22,402 nt of DNA, taken from contig JAJFGM010000772.1 in assembly GCA_021776145.1 (NCBI GenBank), positions 1-22,402 on the forward strand, given 5' to 3'. Positions 14,991 to 22,402 of this stretch are shown here, piece after piece (the stretch's first letter is position 1; every line of letters starts with the position of its first letter). Made by a program: the position numbers and the translations under genes. This DNA is from Kiloniellaceae bacterium (GTDB lineage Bacteria; Pseudomonadota; Alphaproteobacteria; Kiloniellales; Kiloniellaceae). Under the pieces are notes generated by a model that worked only from the letters and a program-made list of their open reading frames with translations, had not been told where the DNA came from and did no database searches.

Positions 14991-15895
14991 TATCCGTCAC
15001 CTGCTTCGATCATGCCGACCTGGCGAGCCGCGTTTGCGAGTGTGCTGTAGCCGAGGCAGGCATAGGCGAAGGGATCTGCCTTCGCCGGATCCTGTTCGGC
15101 TTCAACCACCAGCCAACCGGCATAGCCCGCGCCGGCCAGCGCCGCCAGCAGTGCCGGGAAATCGAGTGCACCATCACCGGGCACGGTGAAGAGGCCCGCT
15201 ACCACGGCGTCGAGAAAACTTAGCTCCTCGCGGCGCAGGCGTTCAAGCACCGCCGGGCGCAGGTCCTTGCAGTGGAGGTGAACGATGCGCGCGCCATAGG
15301 TCCGGGCCAGGTCGACCGGATCGATGCCGGCGGCCAGGGCGTGTCCGCTGTCGAGCAGAAGGCCGACCTCATCGCCGGCCGCCGTCATGAAGGCCTCGAT
15401 TTCCCTCATACTCTCGACCACTGTCCCGAGGTGATGATGGTAGGCGAGTTGCAAGCCGCGGTCCGCCAGGTGACGCGCGACTTCGGTCACGGCACGCGCA
15501 AGGCCGCGCATTCCGGCGGGGTCCAGGGTCGGCGACCGCGATAGGGGAACGTCGCGGCGGCCGTGGATCGCGTTGCTGGTTTCGGCCAGGATCAGGACCT
15601 CACAACCGAGCGCCGTGAGCAGGCTGGCGTGGGCGTCGATCGCGGCAATCTCCGCCGACACCGGGCGTTCGAGCAGCCGGCTCGAATACCAGCCGGAGAC
15701 AAGCGCCAGATCGTGCGCGGTCAGGACTTCGGCCAGCGCGTCCGGCGTGCGCGGGAACTTGTGGCCGAGCTCGATGCCGACAAAGCCCGCGCGGCGTGCC
15801 TCTGCCAGACAGATGGCAAGGGGTGTCTTGCCGCCGAGGCTGCACAGATCGTCGTTCGACCAGGCGATGGGATTTGTGCCGATACGAACCGCCAT
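14990..15895 (-). CDS. iolE: IolE, myo-inosose-2 dehydratase
   Basis: This 301-residue TIM-barrel protein of the AP endonuclease 2 family begins with GTNPIAWSNDDL and continues with FVGIELGHKFP, both typical of IolE. Later segments LAYHHHLGTVVES and LLLDSGHALAAGIDP carry metal-ligand positions. IolE dehydrates 2-keto-myo-inositol to 3D-trihydroxycyclohexane-1,2-dione. It lies 12 bases after iolD and overlaps iolG by one base, so it sits in the middle of the operon. Confidence 0.92.
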   Translation of the reverse strand: MAVRIGTNPIAWSNDDLCSLGGKTPLAICLAEARRAGFVGIELGHKFPRTPDALAEVLTAHDLALVSGWYSSRLLERPVSAEIAAIDAHASLLTALGCEVLILAETSNAIHGRRDVPLSRSPTLDPAGMRGLARAVTEVARHLADRGLQLAYHHHLGTVVESMREIEAFMTAAGDEVGLLLDSGHALAAGIDPVDLARTYGARIVHLHCKDLRPAVLERLRREELSFLDAVVAGLFTVPGDGALDFPALLAALAGAGYAGWLVVEAEQDPAKADPFAYACLGYSTLANAARQVGMIEAGDG

Positions 15896-15907
15896 TGCAG
15901 TCGACCC

Positions 15908-17755
15908 TCAGTCGCCGAGCCGCTGTCGTGTCCGCGCCGCATCGTTGTCGCGGCGCGCGGCGGCGACCTCGGCGCGGTCGGAGACTTCGGCCACGGCGAC
16001 GTCCCACCAATGCCCGCCGATGTCGGAGCCGCCGGCGGGATCGGTCGCTATCACGATGCCCCGGGTGCGCGCTGCCCCTCGGGCGCGATCGAGCGCGGCT
16101 TCGAGCTCGCTCACGGAACCGACCTTTTCGGCTTCGGCGCTAAGGCTCGCCGCGTGGGCGACAAAATCGATTGCGGGCAGGACTTCGTGCCGGGCGCTGG
16201 AAAGCAGATTGTTGAAGGACGCGCCGCCGGTGCCGCGTTGCAACCGATCGATGCAGCCGAAGCCGCCGTTGTCGAGCAGGACGATGGTCAGCGGCAGGCC
16301 CAGCATCACCGAAGTGGCGATTTCCGAGTTCATCATCAAATAGCTGCCGTCGCCCAGCAACACCGTCACCTGGCGCTCGGGACAGGCCATCTTGACCCCG
16401 AGCCCGCCGGCGATCTCGTAGCCCATGCAGGAGTAGCCGTATTCAAGGTGGTAGCCGTCCGGCCGTTGTGCCCGCCACAGCTTGTGCAGTTCGCCGGGCA
16501 GACCGCCAGCGGCCGAGACCACGATGTCGTCGGGCCGGGCGGCGCGATTGACCGCGCCGACGACCTGGGCGTCGGTCGGCAAGCCGGTGCCAGAAGCGGC
16601 GAGGGTCGCCGCGGCGGCCTGGCGCCAATCGGCGGTGCGTCGGCGCGCGGTCTCGCCCCAAACGGTGGGCGCACGCCAGCCGGCGAGCAATGGCTTCAGG
16701 TCTTCGAGCACGGATCGCGCGTCGCCGACCAGCGGCGCCGCCCGATGCTTTTGCGCATCGAAAGCTGCGACGTTCAACTGTATCAGCTTGAAGTCCGGGT
16801 CCTGGAACAGAGTGCGCGAGCCGGTGGTGAAATCCTGCAGGCGCGTGCCCACCGCCAGTACCACGTCGGCCTCGGTGGCGCAGGCGTTCGCCGCCGTCGT
16901 CCCGGTCACGCCGATGGCGCCCAGGTTGAGCGGATGGTCCCAGGTAAGCGCGCTTTTGCCGGCCTGGGTCTCGGCGACAGGCAGGGCATGATTTTCCGCA
17001 AAGTCCCGCAGAACGTCCGTCGCCTCGGCATAGTGGACGCCGCCGCCGGCGACGATCATCGGCCGGGCGGCGCCGGCAAGGATGGCGGCGGCGCGCCTGA
17101 GTTCACTCTCGTCCGCGCGGGGCCGCCGTGGCGCCCAGCTGCGTTCGGCAAAAAATTCGCTCGGGAAGTCGAAAGCCTCGACCTGGGTGTCCTGGCAAAA
17201 AGCAAGGGTCACGGGACCACATTCAGCGGGACCGGTCAGCACGGCGAGCGCGCGTGGCAGCGCGGTTAAAAGTTGTTCCGGCCGGCTGATGCGGTCGAAA
17301 TGGCGCGACACCGGACGGAAACAGTCGTTGGCGCTGATCGTGGCGTCGGCGAAGGACTCGACCTGCTGCAACACGGGGTCGGGCCGCCGGCTGGCGAAAA
17401 CGTCGCCCGGCAGGAACAGTACCGGCAAGCGATTGACATGCGCGAGCGCGGCGGCGGTCACCATGTTGGTCGCGCCCGGCCCGATGGAGCTGGTGCAAGC
17501 CATCATGCGCCGGCGCCGTGTGGCCTTGGCAAAGGCGATCGCGGCGTGCGCCATGGCCTGCTCGTTGTGCGCCCGGTAGGTTGGCAAAACCTCGCGCGCC
17601 TGCCACAGCGCTTCGCCCATCCCCGCCACGTTGCCGTGACCGAAGATCGCCCAGACCCCAGCGAAGAGCGGCAGGCTGTTGTCCTCGCCGGCCGCCATCT
17701 GGGCTGCGAGATACCGCACGACGGCCTGCGCCGCGGTCATCCGGATTGTCGCCAC
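15908..17755 (-). CDS. iolD: IolD, trihydroxycyclohexane-1,2-dione hydrolase (ThDP enzyme)
   Basis: This 615-residue thiamine-diphosphate enzyme has its catalytic glutamate in TYRAHNEQAMAHAA (Glu65) and a ThDP-binding motif GDGSYLMMNSE followed by LLDNGG (about 468-498). GHGNVAGMGEAL (39-50) is typical of IolD. It hydrolyses the ring of 3D-trihydroxycyclohexane-1,2-dione to 5-deoxy-glucuronate. The frame is open 26 codons further upstream, but GTG 17755 has GGGAGG 6 bases before it and matches the usual IolD N-terminus, so the extension is rejected. iolE follows after 12 bases. Confidence 0.93.
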   Translation of the reverse strand: MATIRMTAAQAVVRYLAAQMAAGEDNSLPLFAGVWAIFGHGNVAGMGEALWQAREVLPTYRAHNEQAMAHAAIAFAKATRRRRMMACTSSIGPGATNMVTAAALAHVNRLPVLFLPGDVFASRRPDPVLQQVESFADATISANDCFRPVSRHFDRISRPEQLLTALPRALAVLTGPAECGPVTLAFCQDTQVEAFDFPSEFFAERSWAPRRPRADESELRRAAAILAGAARPMIVAGGGVHYAEATDVLRDFAENHALPVAETQAGKSALTWDHPLNLGAIGVTGTTAANACATEADVVLAVGTRLQDFTTGSRTLFQDPDFKLIQLNVAAFDAQKHRAAPLVGDARSVLEDLKPLLAGWRAPTVWGETARRRTADWRQAAAATLAASGTGLPTDAQVVGAVNRAARPDDIVVSAAGGLPGELHKLWRAQRPDGYHLEYGYSCMGYEIAGGLGVKMACPERQVTVLLGDGSYLMMNSEIATSVMLGLPLTIVLLDNGGFGCIDRLQRGTGGASFNNLLSSARHEVLPAIDFVAHAASLSAEAEKVGSVSELEAALDRARGAARTRGIVIATDPAGGSDIGGHWWDVAVAEVSDRAEVAAARRDNDAARTRQRLGD

Positions 17756-17861
17756 GCCGCGCCTCCCTAGGGGTCCTTGAGAGCTTATTGCCCCGATCGA
17801 CGAATCACCAGGGGTCTGGCGCGTGTTGGGCACACCACGATGTCATACCCGTCCAACCAGG
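17756..17861. other. Gap between the HAD gene and iolD
   Basis: 106 bases hold the iolD ribosome site. I see no clear promoter, terminator or small gene here; iolD may be read from upstream of the HAD gene. Confidence 0.35.
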
Positions 17862-18470
17862 TCACAACAGGTTCAATTCGACCAATGTCGCCTTCAGCTC
17901 GGCGACTCCGCGCACCTGATGGGCCGCCATACCAACCGCGCGGGCGCCCTCGACGTTCTCGATGCCGTCGTCGAAGAAAACGATCTCGCCGGGGTCGAAT
18001 CCCAGATCCTTGGCAATAAAGGCGAAGACCTCGGGATCCGGTTTCATCCGGCGCAGCAGGTGCGATGCGTAGCGGTGCTCGAACAATGCCGGCAGATCGT
18101 AGCGTTCGTGCATGTCCCGCCAATGCAGCGCGTTGGTATTGCTGAGACACGCCAAGATGAAACGCGGCCGCAATGCCGCCAGAATGTCGGCGACGCCCTC
18201 ATAGGGTGCCTTGAGCCAGGCACGGAACAGCGCAAGGAAGGCCTCAGGGGTCATTTGGAGGCGCCATTCCGCGAGGAAGCTTTGCGCAAAGGCGTCGTTT
18301 GAGAGTTCGCCGCGCTCGAAGGCCGAGACGGACTTGCAAGAGATCCAGCGTGCGCGGACCTCGTCCTCGGTCAGCGGGTCGGGAAGCAGCCGAGGGAGAT
18401 CCGCCAGCCCCGCGAAATCGACAATCACGCCGCCGAGATCGAATACCAAAGCTTTCGGGAGAGGGGTCAT
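17862..18470 (-). CDS. HAD-superfamily phosphatase, subfamily IA
   Basis: This 202-residue HAD hydrolase has motif I FDLGGVIVDF with nucleophile Asp11, motif II CLSNTNALHW (Ser110), motif III lysine RMKPDPEVF (Lys143) and motif IV VFFDDGIENVEGA (Asp167, Asp168). The DLGGV form, with glycine where many HADs have the second aspartate, is also seen in YihX-type sugar-phosphate phosphatases. A small-molecule phosphatase is likely, but the substrate is unknown. The start is taken at ATG 18470 because motif I follows closely; an upstream extension would add a low-complexity tail. It lies on the same strand 106 bases before iolD, so a link to inositol or sugar phosphates is plausible. Confidence 0.85.
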   Translation of the reverse strand: MTPLPKALVFDLGGVIVDFAGLADLPRLLPDPLTEDEVRARWISCKSVSAFERGELSNDAFAQSFLAEWRLQMTPEAFLALFRAWLKAPYEGVADILAALRPRFILACLSNTNALHWRDMHERYDLPALFEHRYASHLLRRMKPDPEVFAFIAKDLGFDPGEIVFFDDGIENVEGARAVGMAAHQVRGVAELKATLVELNLL

Positions 18471-18560
18471 TCGGGCCTGCCGTGGATTCACCGGGGAGCA
18501 AAGAAGGCTGCAAAGGAAGCGTGGGCCTGCGGCCACGTCCCTACCGCAAGCGCATTAGGT

Positions 18561-20306
18561 TTAAGCGATGTTCAGGGCCGTCTCTGCGATGGCTTTACCG
18601 GACGATGGTATTGCGCGCGGCCTTAGAGCGAGCTTTTGACCCTGACAGGGCTGCCAATGCGGAACCGCGAACTCGATCGGCCAGGGGAAACCGCCATCGA
18701 TTTCATACCCGCGGCCGAGTGCAAGAAGAAAGGATTCACCAAGCCGCTGCGCAATTTGCGAACCAAGGCAGTGATGCCGATATAGACCGAAAGGCGCATA
18801 ACACTCGCTGGGAAAGTCGGGCCGCAGGAAACGGTCGGGATCGAATTTGTCGGCTTCGTCAAAGATGTTTGGGTCCCGGTGTGCCTCGCGAATGCCGATA
18901 CGAACCGTCCAGCCCTTGGGGACCCGGTAGCCGTCGAATGAGATCTCTCGCGTCGCAACGCGAATGAGGAATTCGCTGCGCTCAAGCCGCAGGGTCTCCT
19001 TGACGAAACGCGCGGCAAATTCTTCAGCCGTTGCGTCCGAGCGCAAAGGCTGCAGGGTTTCGGGATTGTCGACCAACATCTTGAGCAACCACTGCAACAG
19101 GCCGAAGCTGTCATGTGTGCCGAACTCGGCCATTGTCGCCAAATTGCCGATGACTGTCGTATCCTCATAGACCGGCGCCCCCGCTTTGGCTAAGCCGGCA
19201 AGCACACACGGCGGCGGCGCCGTTGAATTCGCCTCGTAGGTCGTGCCCAATTGGGTGAGAATCGTTCCGACGTCTTGCATTGCTTGATGGCGGCGGCGCA
19301 GCGAGCCGCAGTTGTCCTTTTCCGCGTCGATGCGGTGATAAAGCGCGTGCAACTCGGCAAAGACCGAGCTTCCCGGTTTGACGCCGAAAAGTGTGTAGAA
19401 CAGCACCTCGCGTGCGTAGCTGCGCAAATGCCCGTCCCATACGACCCCTCGGGTCGGGGTACGACCGCAGTCCTGCGCAATGGCAGCGAGGCTCACTTCG
19501 GCCCGCGCGCGGATGAACGGCGATGCGTCGTCAAGGGCTTGGGGCGTGAATGCGGCACGCAGGATTCGGCGGTAGCGAGTGTGGACATCGGGCGGCATAT
19601 AACGCAGAAACCCATTGGGTATTGTTGCACTGATGGCCTGTGCCTGACCAAGGAGCGCCGCGTCGTTATCGCGCAGGAAGCGGGCCGCGCGCGCATGCCC
19701 CGAAATGAATACACAGGGGCGAAAGCCGAGGCTCAGCTTAAAGACCGGGCCGAAGGTGGCTATCTGCTTGGCATGGAAACCGGGGTCGCGCTCGTGTCCG
19801 AGTGGCACCAGTGACAGCGAACCGGGCGGAAGCTTGCGCCCATAGTCAGCGCGTGCGCGCCATCGCTCAAACATCAAAAGCAGCAGCGCCAGGCCCGCGG
19901 TGACATGCAAGACCGCAGGGAGGAAGAGGGCCGCGATGACGAGGCCAAATAGATAGACCGCCAAGGCGCCAAGGCGGCGCCAGGCCAGACAGGTGTTGCG
20001 TTGGCGAAATGGTGCGGATCCCAACTGTCGCAGCAGCGGCCAAGTCACGGCGGCGCAGAGAAGGAGTTCCAAGAGTGTGATCGGCAAGACTGCTGTCATT
20101 ATCCCCAAAGTTCCAAGAAATCCCGCGACCAAAAGGACCGCCACCGGTCGGCGCGACTGGGGATCCGATCCGGGAACTACATAGGTACAATAGATTCGCC
20201 GCCGAAACTTACAGGATTGCGTGAAAGTGCATGCGTCCTTAGAAGTTTTTGGTGTTGTGCGGGGAACACCCTCGACGCACCAGTCATCGAATTCGTCCAA
20301 TTTCAT
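18561..20306 (-). CDS. Cytochrome P450 with N-terminal membrane segments
   Basis: The C-terminal part is a cytochrome P450: I-helix region EFGTHDSFGLL (about 394-404), K-helix ETLR (Glu437, Arg440), the meander FDPDRFL (488-494) and a cysteine loop FGLYRHHCLG (506-515) with heme ligand Cys513. The usual glycine four residues before the cysteine is Tyr509, which is unusual. About three hydrophobic helices (about 54-75, 79-92 and 112-146) precede the catalytic domain, uncommon for bacterial P450s, which are mostly soluble. The start is uncertain: ATG 20306 has no good ribosome site, and the first 50 residues look poorly conserved; GTG 20144 is another option. Substrate unknown. No redox partner gene is adjacent. 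Confidence 0.85.
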   Translation of the reverse strand: MKLDEFDDWCVEGVPRTTPKTSKDACTFTQSCKFRRRIYCTYVVPGSDPQSRRPVAVLLVAGFLGTLGIMTAVLPITLLELLLCAAVTWPLLRQLGSAPFRQRNTCLAWRRLGALAVYLFGLVIAALFLPAVLHVTAGLALLLLMFERWRARADYGRKLPPGSLSLVPLGHERDPGFHAKQIATFGPVFKLSLGFRPCVFISGHARAARFLRDNDAALLGQAQAISATIPNGFLRYMPPDVHTRYRRILRAAFTPQALDDASPFIRARAEVSLAAIAQDCGRTPTRGVVWDGHLRSYAREVLFYTLFGVKPGSSVFAELHALYHRIDAEKDNCGSLRRRHQAMQDVGTILTQLGTTYEANSTAPPPCVLAGLAKAGAPVYEDTTVIGNLATMAEFGTHDSFGLLQWLLKMLVDNPETLQPLRSDATAEEFAARFVKETLRLERSEFLIRVATREISFDGYRVPKGWTVRIGIREAHRDPNIFDEADKFDPDRFLRPDFPSECYAPFGLYRHHCLGSQIAQRLGESFLLALGRGYEIDGGFPWPIEFAVPHWQPCQGQKLALRPRAIPSSGKAIAETALNIA

Positions 20307-20436
20307 ATCTGGCCACGCTCATGCGTGTTCCCGATCAGCATTTTTCATGACGCCAACATGCACGCGCAGCAGAAATTGCGGCGTAACCTGACGTGGTCAC
20401 GAAGACCACCGAAAGGTAACCGTGGGCACCGCCAAG
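20307..20436. other. Intergenic stretch with two hairpins
   Basis: CACGC (20314-20318) and GCGTG (20323-20327) form one hairpin, and GTGGTC (20393-20398) and GACCAC (20404-20409) form another. The second lies about 28 bases after the stop of the solute-binding protein gene and could end its transcript, but no T run follows. No gene is seen. Confidence 0.4.
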
Positions 20437-21672
20437 TCAGTGGGTCTGGGTGACGGGCTTGCCGTTGTTCCGCACGACCTTGCCGTCGTAGTCGTAGATG
20501 AAGGTTGCGCCTTCGAAGAAACTGAAAGGGATGTGCAAGCCGATTTCCCGGGCCTTGCGGAAGTTGATGGCAATGTCCGGTGGCGAGACCACGCCGACCT
20601 TCAACTGACCCGCCTGAACCCGTCCCGACAGTACGTCCGCGGCGTAGATCGCCGCCAAGTGGGCATTGCTCTGGAAACTGATGCCGACCGACAAGACCGC
20701 CGAATCGTCACCGTCGGTCACGACTTCCGGGACCACGCTGAGAACAGGTACGCGGTCGGAGTTGGCATTGATCGTGGCGATCTCGTTAAAGACCGAGGTA
20801 CTGCCGGTGATCCAGAAAACGCTTTGGCTCAAATTCGGATCGTTCTTGCGCATAACCCGCACGGCGTCCGGCACCAGTTTGGAAAGCTCTTCGCCGGCAT
20901 TTTTCGGATTTTGTACACTGAGATCAATGCTGCGAATGCCGCGTCTGCGGGCGTAGTCGGCAACTGGATCAGCCTGCGTTTGAACGGCGCTGACGTTCTT
21001 GCTGTCGACGAGGATGCCGATGTTCTTGAGGTCCGGTTTCAACTCCAGAACATAGGCCATCTGGGCCTCGACCGGCATGTTTAGCGAGGTAAACGCGAAG
21101 TTCGTGCCGCTGCCGACGTTGTAATCCGGCATTTGCCCCAGGCGAACCGGGTCCTTCGAGCAGACCGAGACCACGGGGATCGAGCCGCCGCGATAGGTTT
21201 TGTAGAGCCATGCCGTCGATTCCGAGCCCATGGAGAGGATCAGTTCGTAGCCGCCCTTTTCGGCCACCTGCAAAGCCAACTTGCCGCGCTCGGGATCCTT
21301 GGAAAAATTAAAGACGGTCGCTTCGACAATGACGTTCTTGTCGGCGAATACGTGCAGAATTCTGGTGATCGCGCGGTCGTATGCGGAAGAGGGCCGAGGA
21401 TAGACGACCATGATCTTGTGTGGCGTCTTGTCGATCGGCGAGAAGCGGTTGCGGATCGAAACCTGCAACGGATCGTCCGCGACTTCCGAGACGATCCAGG
21501 ACTCCTCCACTTCGGCGCCATAGCGAAACCAGTCGCCAAATGCTGATTGAGTCGCGTCCGTCGCCGCCCTCGCCGAACGTGACGTGGAGAAGGCAAGCGC
21601 CCCCACGCCAGGCAACAACAGGCCAGGCAACACCAGGGCGGGACTCAGCAGAAGACTGCGGCGGTTGATCAT
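20437..21672 (-). CDS. ABC-type solute-binding protein (PF04392-like)
   Basis: This 411-residue exported protein has a signal peptide of about 36 residues (INRRSLLLS then a hydrophobic stretch ending in ARAA). The body resembles the ABC_sub_bind (PF04392) family: KIMVVYPRPSSAYDRAITRIL, LILSMGSESTAWLYK, SIPVVSVCSKDPVRLGQ, NIGILVDSKN and VISFQ/NAHLAAIYAADVL-like elements that form two Rossmann lobes. It should bind a small ligand in the periplasm; the ligand is unknown. ATG 21672 has GGAGA about 8 bases upstream and overlaps the stop of the MFS gene (ATGA), so a longer open frame is rejected. No ABC permease or ATPase is seen here. Confidence 0.85.
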   Translation of the reverse strand: MINRRSLLLSPALVLPGLLLPGVGALAFSTSRSARAATDATQSAFGDWFRYGAEVEESWIVSEVADDPLQVSIRNRFSPIDKTPHKIMVVYPRPSSAYDRAITRILHVFADKNVIVEATVFNFSKDPERGKLALQVAEKGGYELILSMGSESTAWLYKTYRGGSIPVVSVCSKDPVRLGQMPDYNVGSGTNFAFTSLNMPVEAQMAYVLELKPDLKNIGILVDSKNVSAVQTQADPVADYARRRGIRSIDLSVQNPKNAGEELSKLVPDAVRVMRKNDPNLSQSVFWITGSTSVFNEIATINANSDRVPVLSVVPEVVTDGDDSAVLSVGISFQSNAHLAAIYAADVLSGRVQAGQLKVGVVSPPDIAINFRKAREIGLHIPFSFFEGATFIYDYDGKVVRNNGKPVTQTH

Positions 21673-22402
21673 GGGGACATCTCCTGCAAAGTGCGATCGG
21701 GCCTGGCCGGCGTACAAGACAGGATGAAGACGATGCCAAAGATCACGATTGTGCCGCCGATCCAACTCACGACCTGTACGTTCATGCCAAACAGCAAGAA
21801 CAGCTGGCCCATGACGATCGGACCGGCGACATGGCCGGCACGCTCGAGAAAGCGGTAGCTCGCCGTTGCCGAGTTCGCGCCGATGTCCTTTGCCAGTCGG
21901 GACTCGGCAATGCGGGTGACGACCGGTGCGTTGATGAAACCATGCGCCAAACCGACCATGACGATGCCGGCGATGACCGCCAGGCTCATGATGCCCTTGC
22001 CGCTGGATAGGCCCGATACCGGTGCCCAGCCGCTCATCCCGATCAGCAATAATCCCAGTCCGCTGAGGACGGCGCCCCAGAAGAGAATGGCATCGGTCTT
22101 GCGGATACGATCGACGAGGTGAGAGATATAGGTACTGGCGATCAATACCCCGAGGGCGTAGAGCATGATGATCTGGCCGATGTCTTCCTGCTGGAAAGAC
22201 TGGCTCGCCAGCAACAGTGGTAGCGCAAAGGTCACGATGCCGGTCATTACCGCCTTGGCCGGAATGCCGATCAGGCAAATCGTGCGCAGGAATTCCAGAT
22301 TTCTCAGCACCCGGCCGAGGTCATGGGCAAGGCCGCGCAGGTTGGCATTCTGGCCGAGGGCCGCGGTGGTCTTCCGTGGCAAGTCGGGCACCAGCAGGAT
22401 CG
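21669..22402 (-). CDS. MFS transporter, C-terminal half (partial at right edge)
   Basis: The frame is open to the window edge. The visible part has about six membrane helices typical of the second half of a Major Facilitator Superfamily protein (the segment from FLRTICLIGIPAK to IVIFGIVFILSC), preceded by a long polar loop. The charged ISHLVDRIRKTD after the second visible helix fits the MFS loop motif. The stop overlaps the start of the solute-binding protein gene by 4 bases (ATGA), implying coupled translation. Substrate unknown; the N-terminus lies outside the window. Confidence 0.8.
   Translation of the reverse strand, partial: ILLVPDLPRKTTAALGQNANLRGLAHDLGRVLRNLEFLRTICLIGIPAKAVMTGIVTFALPLLLASQSFQQEDIGQIIMLYALGVLIASTYISHLVDRIRKTDAILFWGAVLSGLGLLLIGMSGWAPVSGLSSGKGIMSLAVIAGIVMVGLAHGFINAPVVTRIAESRLAKDIGANSATASYRFLERAGHVAGPIVMGQLFLLFGMNVQVVSWIGGTIVIFGIVFILSCTPARPDRTLQEMSP

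Noticed and set aside
13830..15050. Plus-strand open frame of 406 codons
   Set aside because: It is antisense to iolG and runs through the intergenic stretch; no domain or ribosome site supports it.
15563..17269. Long plus-strand open frame of 568 codons
   Set aside because: It lies antisense to iolD and iolE, whose motifs, starts and spacing are clear; its translation shows no recognisable domain. High GC gives long antisense frames.
20437..22278. Single 613-residue protein start at 22278
   Set aside because: The first 200 residues are a shadow of the MFS gene in another frame; ATG 21672 with GGAGA and a signal peptide is the real start.

Overview
The window looks like part of an alphaproteobacterial chromosome, probably from a Rhodospirillales-like lithotroph or mixotroph. 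The reasons are its high GC content, a complete SoxXYZABCD-type thiosulfate oxidation cluster, Tat signal peptides on SoxY, SoxB, SoxC and the SoxF-like protein, and an inositol cluster of rhizobial/rhodospirilloid type. The genus is not certain. No rRNA, tRNA, CRISPR array, transposase or insertion sequence was seen.

Positions 1-1499 (minus strand) hold soxS, a GlcG/HbpS-type protein, a newly noted 58-residue small ORF, and the start of an ArsR-family SoxR regulator that runs off the left edge. From a divergent promoter region at 1500-1673, the plus strand carries soxT (YeeE/YedE transporter), soxX, soxY, soxZ, soxA, soxB and soxV, then soxC, soxD, a c-type cytochrome gene broken by an in-frame amber stop, a soxF/fccB flavoprotein gene and soxW. 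It ends against a convergent SoxH-like metallo-beta-lactamase-fold gene on the minus strand (12762-13727). Together these encode periplasmic oxidation of thiosulfate carried on the SoxYZ swinging arm: SoxXA loads it, SoxB hydrolyses the sulfate, SoxCD oxidises the sulfane sulfur. SoxV, SoxW and SoxS supply thiol reduction, SoxT probably imports a sulfur compound, and SoxF is a sulfide dehydrogenase flavoprotein.

A shared AT-rich inverted repeat, about [AC]ATTC-N10-GAATAT, lies upstream of soxS/soxT, soxX, soxC and the SoxH-like gene. In three cases it overlaps a TTGATA/TTGATT-N16-TATxxT promoter. This is the best candidate for the SoxR operator set. A strong hairpin followed by a T run sits between soxA and soxB.

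Positions 13995-18470 (minus strand) are a HAD phosphatase gene followed by iolD, iolE and iolG, a partial myo-inositol catabolic operon. Positions 18561-20306 encode an unusual cytochrome P450 with N-terminal membrane segments and an altered heme-binding loop. Positions 20437-22402 (minus strand) encode a PF04392-like solute-binding protein translationally coupled to an MFS transporter that is cut by the right edge.
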